Below, in pieces: positions 1 through 6,212 of a stretch of 22,736 bases of DNA (the stretch's first letter is position 1; each line of letters begins with the position of its first letter). The DNA comes from Thermacetogenium sp. UBA4966 (lineage in GTDB: Bacteria > Bacillota > DSM-12270 > Thermacetogeniales > Thermacetogeniaceae): positions 1 to 22,736 of the forward strand of contig DHAA01000032.1 in assembly GCA_002397275.1 (NCBI GenBank), read 5' to 3'. The translations under genes were made by a program, and so were the position numbers. Under the pieces are notes generated by a model. The model was not told the origin of the DNA. It saw only the letters and a program-made list of their open reading frames with translations, and ran no database searches.

Positions 1-16
1 TAATTATGCCGGGAAT

Positions 17-355
17 TCAGGATGTATGCATTCTGCCTGGTGATGAGTTACAGGATCTTTTTCCATATTGAGTGTCGTGAAACCAAGAGGCTTTACGGTA
101 TAGATAGACATTATATGTTCCACCATTATAACAATTAGAGCTATCTTTTAATACAGCATGTACGCTTCCTGGTGTAAAGCTGTAGTATTTGCCATTTACT
201 GAGCCATCAACATAGCCGTCACCCCCACCGCCCGTGCCAAAAGAAAACGAAATCGACTGAGCACCATAGGCAAAAGCAGTAGCTGAAAACAATAAACAAA
301 TCGTCACTAATGTCAAAGATATTGACATCACTTTCTTCTTAAGCTTGTTGTTCAA
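17..355 (-). CDS. Small secreted protein of unknown function
   Basis: I do not recognise the family. The 112-residue product starts with a classic Sec signal peptide: a basic KLKKK stretch at residues 4-8, a hydrophobic core to about residue 26, and an AFA site predicting cleavage after Ala29. The mature part of about 83 residues begins YGAQ, has a glycine-rich stretch (GTGGGGDGY, residues 40-48), many Ser/Tyr residues, and two cysteines (Cys75, Cys102) that could form one disulfide. The start is TTG at 355, with GGAGG at 366-370 ten bases upstream. No helix-rich or catalytic motif is visible. A secreted peptide, bacteriocin-like or envelope protein are all possible, but none is shown by the sequence. 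It stands alone, and nothing co-directional lies beside it in the window. Confidence 0.6.
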   Translation of the reverse strand: MNNKLKKKVMSISLTLVTICLLFSATAFAYGAQSISFSFGTGGGGDGYVDGSVNGKYYSFTPGSVHAVLKDSSNCYNGGTYNVYLYRKASWFHDTQYGKRSCNSSPGRMHTS

Positions 356-606
356 TTGATTACAACCTCCTCTCCTTATAAATATTTGTGGTTTTTCGGA
401 AACCCGAAAGAGTCTTCCATCTGGCCAATAATGGTTTAGGGCAATACTTGTTTTGCCGATATTTTTACGTTAACATGTATTAATACGCCTCCGTTTCTTT
501 TATTTGTTAGGTACTTAGGATGTCTTCTTTATCTCCTTTTATATTCCTGCCAAATAAAACCAATAAAAATAGGAAATAATGTCGATTTATAATACTTCAA
601 TGTCAG
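356..606. other. AT-rich intergenic stretch
   Basis: No gene is supported here. It carries the ribosome binding site of the minus-strand secreted protein (366-370). It also has a short perfect hairpin (TTTCGG 394-399 with CCGAAA 404-409, loop AAAC) without a T-run on either side, so it is not a convincing terminator. No good sigma-A promoter for the minus-strand gene was found by eye. Confidence 0.4.
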
Positions 607-653
607 GCGGAGGAATTGAGGATGGGGAAAATAAAACCGGCGGCCATCGATTT
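607..653 (+). repeat. Decayed copy of the cof gene start (left direct repeat)
   Basis: These 47 bases match 5258-5304 at 44 positions without gaps, judged by eye. They include the GGAGG ribosome binding site, the ATG (622-624 here, 5273-5275 there) and ten codons. The copy would read MGKIKPAAIDFF and then hits a stop at 670-672, whereas the intact gene reads MGKIKLAAIDLDD. It is a remnant, either from a duplication or from insertion of the intervening 4.6-kb cassette at this point. Confidence 0.85.
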
Positions 654-669
654 TTTCCCGGGAGACGGG

Positions 670-723
670 TGACATTTTATCAGAATAACATCAACATGAC
701 ATTATCACAGAATAACATCACAA
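670..723 (+). repeat. Two tandem 27-bp repeats upstream of the rrf2 promoter
   Basis: Two adjacent 27-base units, 670-696 and 697-723, each begin TGACATT and share the 13-mer CAGAATAACATCA (681-693 and 708-720). They end 14 bases before the -35 box of the Rrf2 gene. The spacing of about 2.5 helical turns and the position would suit binding sites for an activator, but no known operator consensus was recognised. Confidence 0.65.
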
Positions 724-737
724 ACGAAATAAAACGC

Positions 738-766
738 TTGACTTTTGCTGTGTTGGTAATTACAAT
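738..766 (+). promoter_or_regulatory. Sigma-A promoter of the Rrf2 regulator
   Basis: TTGACT (738-743) and TACAAT (761-766) are separated by exactly 17 bases, close to the sigma-A consensus. The predicted transcription start, near 773, falls inside the palindrome at 768-792. This arrangement suits autorepression. Confidence 0.8.
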
Positions 767-767
767 A

Positions 768-792
768 AAACTATACTTATCGAGTATAGTTT
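768..792. promoter_or_regulatory. Palindromic operator (O1), probable Rrf2 site
   Basis: A perfect 10-bp inverted repeat, AAACTATACT and AGTATAGTTT, is separated by the 5-base spacer TATCG. It lies directly after the -10 box and before the start codon of the Rrf2 gene. The same layout recurs at 1252-1276 in front of cooS. The dyad is observed directly. Binding by the adjacent Rrf2 protein is inferred, as these regulators usually bind dyads of about this length and control their own promoters. Confidence 0.75.
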
Positions 793-809
793 GGCAGGGA
801 GGCAATTAT

Positions 810-1226
810 TTGCTCTTAAATCAAGCAACTGATTATGCATTCAGAGCGGTTCTGTACCTTTCCAACCTGCCTGCAGGTAAGGTTGTTGAAGCTAAGGTTA
901 TTTCCGAAAGCCAGCACATTCCTTTGCGATTCCTGCTTAAAATTCTGCGTATGCTGGCTAAGGCGGGGATCGTCAGATCATATCAAGGCGTGGGAGGGGG
1001 GTATGCCCTTGGCAAAAAACCGGCGGAGATTACCCTCAAAGATGTATTAGAGGCGATAGAGGGCCCTATCCGCATCAACAAATGTCTCATCGACCCTGCC
1101 TACTGCAATAAGCAGGGCGCGGCACACTGTGCAGTACACCGGGTTCTGGGGGACATCCAGCGGACCATATCTGAGGAGTTTGGGAAGTACAATTTCGAGC
1201 AGCTGAAAGGATACAGAAACGAATAA
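810..1226 (+). CDS. Rrf2-family Fe-S-type transcriptional regulator
   Basis: The 138-residue product has the standard Rrf2 length and plan. A winged helix-turn-helix covers about residues 1-80 (LNQATDYAFRAVLYL at the start, then LLKILRMLAKAGIV and GVGGGYALGKKP in the wing). Three cysteines follow (Cys92, Cys99, Cys107) in the region where IscR-type members bind a [2Fe-2S] cluster. It therefore probably senses iron-sulfur or redox state. The start is TTG at 810 with GGGAGG at 797-802. An upstream in-frame ATG at 579 would add 77 residues that overlap the promoter, the operator and a pseudogene fragment, so it is rejected. The promoter at 738, the palindrome at 768 and a matching site before cooS indicate autoregulation and control of the downstream CODH genes. 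Which signal it responds to (CO, oxygen or cluster supply) cannot be read from the sequence. Confidence 0.9.
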   Translation: MLLNQATDYAFRAVLYLSNLPAGKVVEAKVISESQHIPLRFLLKILRMLAKAGIVRSYQGVGGGYALGKKPAEITLKDVLEAIEGPIRINKCLIDPAYCNKQGAAHCAVHRVLGDIQRTISEEFGKYNFEQLKGYRNE

Positions 1227-1251
1227 CGGCAGCATAAATTTTTTTACCCTA

Positions 1252-1276
1252 AAACTATACCAAATAAGTGTACTTT
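1252..1276. promoter_or_regulatory. Second copy of the Rrf2-type operator (O2), upstream of cooS
   Basis: AAACTATACC, the 5-base spacer AAATA and AGTGTACTTT match O1 (768-792) half-site by half-site with the same spacing: one difference in the left arm and two in the right. The site ends 35 bases before the cooS ATG, where it could block a cooS promoter. No clear -35 box is visible next to it, so cooS may have a weak own promoter, depend on activation, or be read from the rrf2 promoter. No terminator separates the two genes. Confidence 0.7.
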
Positions 1277-1311
1277 GAGTATCATCATTTTATAAGGAGG
1301 TAGTTAAGAAA

Positions 1312-3177
1312 ATGAAAGTTTGCTCTTCTGCCGACAAAACGATTTCCAAATATTTAGAGGATCATCCGAATGTAGAAACATCATTTTGCCGGCAGCCCCA
1401 ACAGTCTGTCAAATGCGGTTTTGGCCTGCAGGGAGTTTGCTGCCGGCTCTGTGCCAACGGGCCGTGCCGTGTGCTCCCCGATTCGCCGCGGGGAGTATGC
1501 GGAGCGGATTCCGATACCATCGTGGCCAGGAATTTCCTGCGAGCTGTGGCTGCAGGAGCGGCTTGCTACCTGCATGTTGTGGAGAACGCGGCGCATGCCC
1601 TCGCGGAGACGGCAGCCGCAACAGCAGCCGCTTTCAACGAGGATGCACTGCAGGAACTGGCGGCAGCCGGCGGGATTGAGGCACAGGAGCCCGGGGAGCA
1701 GGCGGCGGCTGTCGCTGATCATATTCTTTCAGATCTTTACCTTCCCCGCGGCAGGAAAATGTCCCTGGTCAACAAACTGGCTTATGCTCCTCGCTTGTCC
1801 CTTTGGGAAAAGTTGAATCTGATGCCCGGGGGCGCCAAATCAGAAGTTTTTGATGCGGTCGTTAAGACCAGCACAAATCTGTCCAGCGATCCTTCGGATA
1901 TGCTGTTCCATGCTCTGCGCCTGGGTATTGCCACCGGAATTTACGGCTTGGTCCTGACCAACAAGCTCAACGATATTCTGCTGGGGGAGCCGGAGATCAG
2001 GGGGGCGAAGGTTGGTTTTTCTGTTGTTGATCCCGATTACATCAATATTATGGTTACCGGGCACCAGCATACTTTTTTTAAAGAAATTCAAGAAGGATTA
2101 AGTACCTCCTCAGCCAGGGAAATGGCTGAGCAGGCAGGAGCAAAAGGCTTCAAGCTAGTTGGATGCACCTGTGTCGGCCAGGATATGGAGGCCCGCCAAC
2201 CACACTGCCGGGAAGTTTTTTGTGGCCACACAGGCAATAACTTTACCAGCGAGCTGCTGTTGAGCACCGGCGCCATCGACCTGGTGGTCAGCGAGTTCAA
2301 CTGCACCTTGCCGGGGATTGAAGATGTCTGCAGCGAGTATCTAATCAAACAGCTCTGTCTCGATGATGTGGCTAAAAAGAGGAACGCGGAGCAGCTTCCC
2401 TATAACTTTGGCAACGGCGCGGCCATCGCCGGAAGGGTGGCGGAGGAAGCCGCGGCCAGTTATCGGGATCGCCGCAAAAATGTGGCCGTTGATCTGCCTG
2501 AGCACGGTTTCGATCACTCTCTGACCGGATTCAGTGAGAAAAATCTGCGCTCTTTCCTCGGCGGCGATTATGGACCGCTACTCAGATTGATCGTCGATGG
2601 CAAGATTAAGGGCGTGGCAGGAATCGTCGGCTGCTCCAACCTCGCCAGCGGCGGGCATGATGTTTTTACTGCCGGGCTGACCGAACAATTGATCAAAAAT
2701 GATATTCTGGTGCTTTCAGCAGGCTGTACCAGCAGCGGGCTGGCTAATACAGGCTTCATGTCACCCCAGGCTGCGGAATTGGCCGGAGATAACCTGCGCC
2801 GGGTCTGTCAAGCGCTCAAAATACCTCCGGTGTTGAACTTCGGCCCCTGCTTGGGAATCGGACGGCTGGAGGAAGTGGCCGCCGCTTTGGCCCGGGCGCT
2901 GGATGTGGATTTACCGCAGCTGCCGCTGGTGTTGTCCGCGCCGCAGTGGCTTGAAGAGCAGGCCCTGGCCGATGGGTGTTTCGCTCTGGCCCTGGGGCTG
3001 CCCCTCCATCTCTCACTGCCGCCGTTCATCACGGGAAGCAAATTGGTGACCAGGGTGTTGACCGAGGATATGGTATCGCTCACCGGAGGCAGGGTGATCA
3101 TCGACGGAAATGTAGAATCTGCTGCGGCTCGGCTGACCGATATTATCTCCCAGAAGAGAACAGCCTTGAAAATATAG
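1312..3177 (+). CDS. cooS: CooS-type Ni-Fe carbon monoxide dehydrogenase homologue, catalytic residues altered
   Basis: This 621-residue protein is a near full-length monofunctional CODH subunit (usual length about 630-640). Canonical members interconvert CO and CO2 in the cytoplasm and pass electrons to a ferredoxin. Visible features: D-cluster Cys35 and Cys43; B-cluster Cys44, Cys47, Cys52 and Cys63 (the last loop is three residues shorter than in Carboxydothermus CODH-II); all six C-cluster ligands, namely His251, Cys287, Cys331, Cys441, Cys472 and Cys513. However, the position of catalytic His93 of CODH-II is Tyr86 (GAACYLHVVEN). The proton-relay His96 and His99 are Val89 and Asn92, with only His102 kept as His95. 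Catalytic Lys563 is Gln550 (SAPQWLEEQALA). The alignment around Lys563 has no gaps. The start is ATG with AAGGAGG at 1294-1300. It is followed 12 bases later by the CooF-FNOR gene. No cooC or acetyl-CoA synthase gene is in the window. CODH activity is therefore uncertain, and it may act on another substrate or as a sensor or scavenger. Confidence 0.92.
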   Translation: MKVCSSADKTISKYLEDHPNVETSFCRQPQQSVKCGFGLQGVCCRLCANGPCRVLPDSPRGVCGADSDTIVARNFLRAVAAGAACYLHVVENAAHALAETAAATAAAFNEDALQELAAAGGIEAQEPGEQAAAVADHILSDLYLPRGRKMSLVNKLAYAPRLSLWEKLNLMPGGAKSEVFDAVVKTSTNLSSDPSDMLFHALRLGIATGIYGLVLTNKLNDILLGEPEIRGAKVGFSVVDPDYINIMVTGHQHTFFKEIQEGLSTSSAREMAEQAGAKGFKLVGCTCVGQDMEARQPHCREVFCGHTGNNFTSELLLSTGAIDLVVSEFNCTLPGIEDVCSEYLIKQLCLDDVAKKRNAEQLPYNFGNGAAIAGRVAEEAAASYRDRRKNVAVDLPEHGFDHSLTGFSEKNLRSFLGGDYGPLLRLIVDGKIKGVAGIVGCSNLASGGHDVFTAGLTEQLIKNDILVLSAGCTSSGLANTGFMSPQAAELAGDNLRRVCQALKIPPVLNFGPCLGIGRLEEVAAALARALDVDLPQLPLVLSAPQWLEEQALADGCFALALGLPLHLSLPPFITGSKLVTRVLTEDMVSLTGGRVIIDGNVESAAARLTDIISQKRTALKI

Positions 3178-3189
3178 GGGGTGAAAAGT

Positions 3190-4893
3190 GTGAAGACCAT
3201 TGTCATACGCCCTGATTTATGTAAGGGCTGCAAAAACTGTCAATTTGCCTGTATGCTTGCTCATAGTGAGGAAAAATCACCTTACTTTCTGAATCTTACC
3301 GACAGGGAAAACCAACCCCGCAATAGCGTGCTCTCAGGGCAGGATGGCGCTCCGTCGCCTCTGGCCTGCCGGCACTGCCAGGATGCTCCCTGTATCTCCT
3401 CCTGCCCCTCAGGGGCGATCTACCGGGATACTGATTCAGGTCTGGTGCTGCATAATGCGGAGCGGTGCGCCGGCTGCTGGATGTGTGTTATGTCCTGTCC
3501 CTATGATTTAATAGCTCCTCATTCCAGCGGAAAAGTTGCGGTAAAGTGTGATTTTTGCCTGGGGAATGAGCGGCCTTACTGCGTGGAAAACTGCCCTACC
3601 GGAGCTCTCTCTCTGGAGGAGACCAACGAAGAGAGGCGGCAGGCGAAAACCAGATACCTGATCATAGGCGCCAGCGCTGCCGGGCTGGCGTGTGCCGCCG
3701 CCATCCGGGATCATGACCCCCACGGACAGGTTACTGTTGCGGCAGCGGACCGACAGGTTTATTCACGCTGTTTGCTGAAAGATCTGCTCGGCGGCGCCAG
3801 AGACGCTCAATCGCTCAATTTTGCCGGGGAGGACTTTTTTGACAAACGGGGAATTGAGTTTTTACCATGTAAGAAAGTAGTTTCCGTACATCCCCGCCAA
3901 AAAACCGTGCTGACCCAGGACGGTGAAAAAATAGCTTTTGACAAGCTTTTAATCGCCACAGGCGCCAAACCGGCGCTGCCCCCGGTAGAGAATCTGTCCC
4001 GGGGAAGGCAAGTTTTCACTCTGCGCAGCCTGGAGGATGCCGAAATGATCATCGATGCAGCGGAACCGGACCGCAAAGCGGTAGTCCTGGGGGGCGGGTT
4101 AGTCGGCCTGGAAGCGGCCGAAGCCTTGGCCTTACAGGGTGTTAAAGTAACGGTTATCGAACAGGCGGAACGCATACTGCATCTCCAGCTGGACAGTTTT
4201 GCGGCATCTCGTTATGCGGAACTATTCCGCTCGCATGGAGTGGAGATCATCACCGGACAAAGAGCGGCCAAAATCCGGCTGGATGAGCAGAGCAATGTAT
4301 TGGGCGTTGAACTGGAGGATCAGAGCTATCTCCCCTGCAATCTGATTATTGCAGCCGCTGGAGTTAAGCCGCAAACCGACCTTCTGTCGGATACGGGAAT
4401 CGCGGTACAGAGAGGTATTGTTGTAGACCGGCGCATGAGAACGTCGATACCTGATATTTACGCGGCGGGTGATGTCTGTGAATCCCTGGACATCTTGACC
4501 GGGCAGGTGTCTCCCACGCCCATATGGCCGGCCGCGATCAAGCAAGGGCGGATAGCCGGATTGAATATGGCGGGGAAAGCTGTTGAACTCAACGGCACTT
4601 TTGCCCAGCAAAACGTGATGTCCTTCTTCGGCCTCGCTGCGATTTCTTTCGGTTGGCCCGAATCTCCTGAAGAGGACTGTCATGTGGAGATAGATGTATC
4701 CCCTGATTGTTATCAGAAGGTTATTTCCAAAGAGGGGCGTCTCATGGGAGCGATTTTTCAAGGGGAATTGCGCGGCGCCGGAACATTCGGCACGCTGATC
4801 GAAAGGGGAATTGACATTTCCGGCCGGCAGGGAAAACTGCTGGAGACAAACTATACCTATTACCTGACGCCTGAGCATGTTATTTGCAGTTAG
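3190..4893 (+). CDS. CooF-like four-cluster ferredoxin fused to FAD/NAD(P)H oxidoreductase (FNOR)
   Basis: One 567-residue frame joins two proteins that are usually separate. Residues 1-145 form a CooF/DMSO-reductase-B-type domain with 16 cysteines in four groups (11/14/17/21, 60/63/68/72, 93/96/99/103, 120/123/131/135), enough for four [4Fe-4S] clusters. After a linker of about 15 residues, residues 155-567 form a two-dinucleotide flavoprotein of the NADH oxidase/NADH:rubredoxin reductase type. It has the FAD motif IIGASAAG at 158-165, the NAD(P) motif VVLGGGLVGLEAAEA near 298-312, and the second FAD motif IPDIYAAGDV at 420-429. The likely role is to carry electrons between CooS and NAD(P)H or an acceptor protein on one polypeptide. 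The second GTG (3190) is chosen because GGGGGTGA at 3177-3184 is correctly spaced for it; a GTG at 3181 lacks such a site. It lies 12 bases behind cooS and clearly shares its mRNA. Confidence 0.9.
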   Translation: MKTIVIRPDLCKGCKNCQFACMLAHSEEKSPYFLNLTDRENQPRNSVLSGQDGAPSPLACRHCQDAPCISSCPSGAIYRDTDSGLVLHNAERCAGCWMCVMSCPYDLIAPHSSGKVAVKCDFCLGNERPYCVENCPTGALSLEETNEERRQAKTRYLIIGASAAGLACAAAIRDHDPHGQVTVAAADRQVYSRCLLKDLLGGARDAQSLNFAGEDFFDKRGIEFLPCKKVVSVHPRQKTVLTQDGEKIAFDKLLIATGAKPALPPVENLSRGRQVFTLRSLEDAEMIIDAAEPDRKAVVLGGGLVGLEAAEALALQGVKVTVIEQAERILHLQLDSFAASRYAELFRSHGVEIITGQRAAKIRLDEQSNVLGVELEDQSYLPCNLIIAAAGVKPQTDLLSDTGIAVQRGIVVDRRMRTSIPDIYAAGDVCESLDILTGQVSPTPIWPAAIKQGRIAGLNMAGKAVELNGTFAQQNVMSFFGLAAISFGWPESPEEDCHVEIDVSPDCYQKVISKEGRLMGAIFQGELRGAGTFGTLIERGIDISGRQGKLLETNYTYYLTPEHVICS

Positions 4894-4917
4894 AATAACA
4901 GAATAGCCTGGTCCTGT

Positions 4918-4953
4918 ACAGCCGTGGGTGAACAGCTTTTCATCCACGGCTGT
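4918..4953 (+). terminator. Hairpin ending the CODH operon
   Basis: ACAGCCGTGGGTG (4918-4930) pairs with CATCCACGGCTGT (4941-4953) in a 13-bp stem with one G-T pair and a 10-base loop. It lies 25 bases after the stop codon. The following bases (CTTGTATAG) are only weakly T-rich, so it may be a weak terminator or an RNA-stabilising hairpin. Confidence 0.6.
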
Positions 4954-5257
4954 CTTGTATAGACTTAGCAGGGAGGCTTAAGCCCGCCTCTGGGAGCAGA
5001 TTCCTTAAAATGAATCTAAAATTTAAAGATAATTTAAGGCTAAAATGGTGATATTAGTTGGGCAATTAGCTGAGGATGGAGTGAAAAAATGAGAGAACAG
5101 ATGCCGGAGCGATCATCAGCTGTCAATATGGTAAACTAGTAGTAGAGAAAATGGACATGGAGAAAGAGGATCATCTTTAACAAATACTTCAGAAGGTAAT
5201 AGGCTCGCCTGCTGAATCTAACGTTCAGTTAGGGTTTCTGCGGCGGCGGGTATGGAA
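4954..5257. other. Intergenic stretch without a supported gene
   Basis: Between the CODH operon hairpin and the Cof phosphatase I see no conserved gene. There is a weak hairpin around GAGGC/GCCTC (about 4970-4995) and only very short frames, for example a 16-codon frame from ATG 5089. No strong promoter was recognised. The AT-rich segment 5000-5060 is the most likely place for one. Confidence 0.4.
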
Positions 5258-5304
5258 GCGGAGGAATTGAGGATGGGGAAAATTAAACTGGCGGCCATTG
5301 ATTT
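5258..5304 (+). repeat. Right copy of the 47-bp direct repeat (intact cof start)
   Basis: This is the functional counterpart of the fragment at 607-653, with 44 of 47 bases identical. It covers the ribosome binding site and first ten codons of the Cof phosphatase gene. Confidence 0.85.
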
Positions 5305-6082
5305 GGATGATACTCTGCTGCGGGACGATTTGACCATCTCGCAGTTTTCCAGGGATATACTGCAGCAGGTACAAAAGGCCGGGGTTACCGTGACTCTGGC
5401 CACAGGACGGATGCTGCCCTCGGCGCTGCCTTACGCCGAGCAGTTAGGTTTTGACGTTCCTTTGATCACCTACCAGGGAGCGTTGATCAAAAACGCATTC
5501 TCCGGGGAGGTGTTTTACAGCCGCCCCCTTCCCGAGGAGGTGTCCCGGACGGTGATCCGCTATGCGCGCAGGAAGCAGATACACGTCAACTTCTATGTTG
5601 AAGATAAGCTGTATGTGGAGCGGATCACAGAGGCGGGAAAGCACTATGAACGGCTGGCGGGAGTGCCCTTTACGATGGTAGATGATCTGGAGGCACTTTT
5701 GGCCGGCGGCCTTCCCTACAAAATGCTGTTGATCGATGAGCGGCAGGCTATTGATGAAGAGCGGGAAGAACTGAGAGAGTTCCTGGGGGAGGCCGGATTG
5801 GAAGCCAACCTTGTCAAATCTAAACCGACTTATCTGGAGGTCAATCATCCGCTGGCGACGAAGGGAACCGCCCTCAAAAAAATGGCGGAATGGCTGAAGA
5901 TAAGCAGGGAGCAGGTCGCGGCCTTTGGGGACAGCTTCAATGACCTGGATATGCTGGAGTATGCCGGATATGGTTTTGCCGTTGCTAACGCCTGTCCGCA
6001 GGTGCACGCACGGGCGCCTTATATTACCGCCTCTAACAATGAGGACGGGGTGGCTCGGGCGCTGCAGGAACTGGCGCTTTAG
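5273..6082 (+). CDS. Cof-type HAD-family sugar-phosphate phosphatase
   Basis: The 269-residue product matches the length and motifs of Cof/YidA-like HAD hydrolases with a C2b cap. It has the nucleophile motif AIDLDDTLL at residues 7-15 (Asp10 nucleophile, Asp12 acid/base), the TLATGR motif II, LVKSKPTYLEVNHP with the motif III region, and the metal-binding FGDSFNDLDML motif IV near residue 220. Such enzymes dephosphorylate sugar phosphates or flavin/pyridoxal phosphates in the cytoplasm; the exact substrate cannot be read here. The start at ATG 5273 is preferred because GGAGG at 5260-5264 fits it. An in-frame ATG at 5252 has no good binding site. It precedes pgi by about 130 bases, and its sugar-phosphate setting suits the neighbouring genes. 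Confidence 0.88.
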   Translation: MGKIKLAAIDLDDTLLRDDLTISQFSRDILQQVQKAGVTVTLATGRMLPSALPYAEQLGFDVPLITYQGALIKNAFSGEVFYSRPLPEEVSRTVIRYARRKQIHVNFYVEDKLYVERITEAGKHYERLAGVPFTMVDDLEALLAGGLPYKMLLIDERQAIDEEREELREFLGEAGLEANLVKSKPTYLEVNHPLATKGTALKKMAEWLKISREQVAAFGDSFNDLDMLEYAGYGFAVANACPQVHARAPYITASNNEDGVARALQELAL

Positions 6083-6129
6083 CCAAAGGGAAACGGTTTA
6101 TGCATAATGTCCAACGCCGGAGGAGTAAA

Positions 6130-6177
6130 ATGTCTGTATCTGAATTAAGAGCGTGTTACAACGGCAGAATAAGTTAA
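6130..6177 (+). other. Possible 15-codon leader ORF before pgi
   Basis: ATG at 6130 follows a strong GGAGGAG (6119-6125) and reads MSVSELRACYNGRIS before TAA. It ends 35 bases before the pgi start. It may be a leader peptide, or the left-over start of a lost gene. There is no homology I recognise. Confidence 0.3.
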
Positions 6178-6212
6178 TAAGTCAGGATCTGGCGTCAGAA
6201 AGGTGTGGGGGT

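Noticed and set aside
579..809. N-terminal extension of the Rrf2 gene from ATG 579
   Set aside because: It runs through the cof remnant, the promoter and the operator. Translation from TTG 810 has a ribosome binding site and gives the family length.
792..815. Possible sigma-54 promoter (TGGCAG...TTGC) before the Rrf2 gene
   Set aside because: The distance between the GG and GC elements is too long for a -24/-12 promoter, and a good sigma-A promoter lies just upstream.
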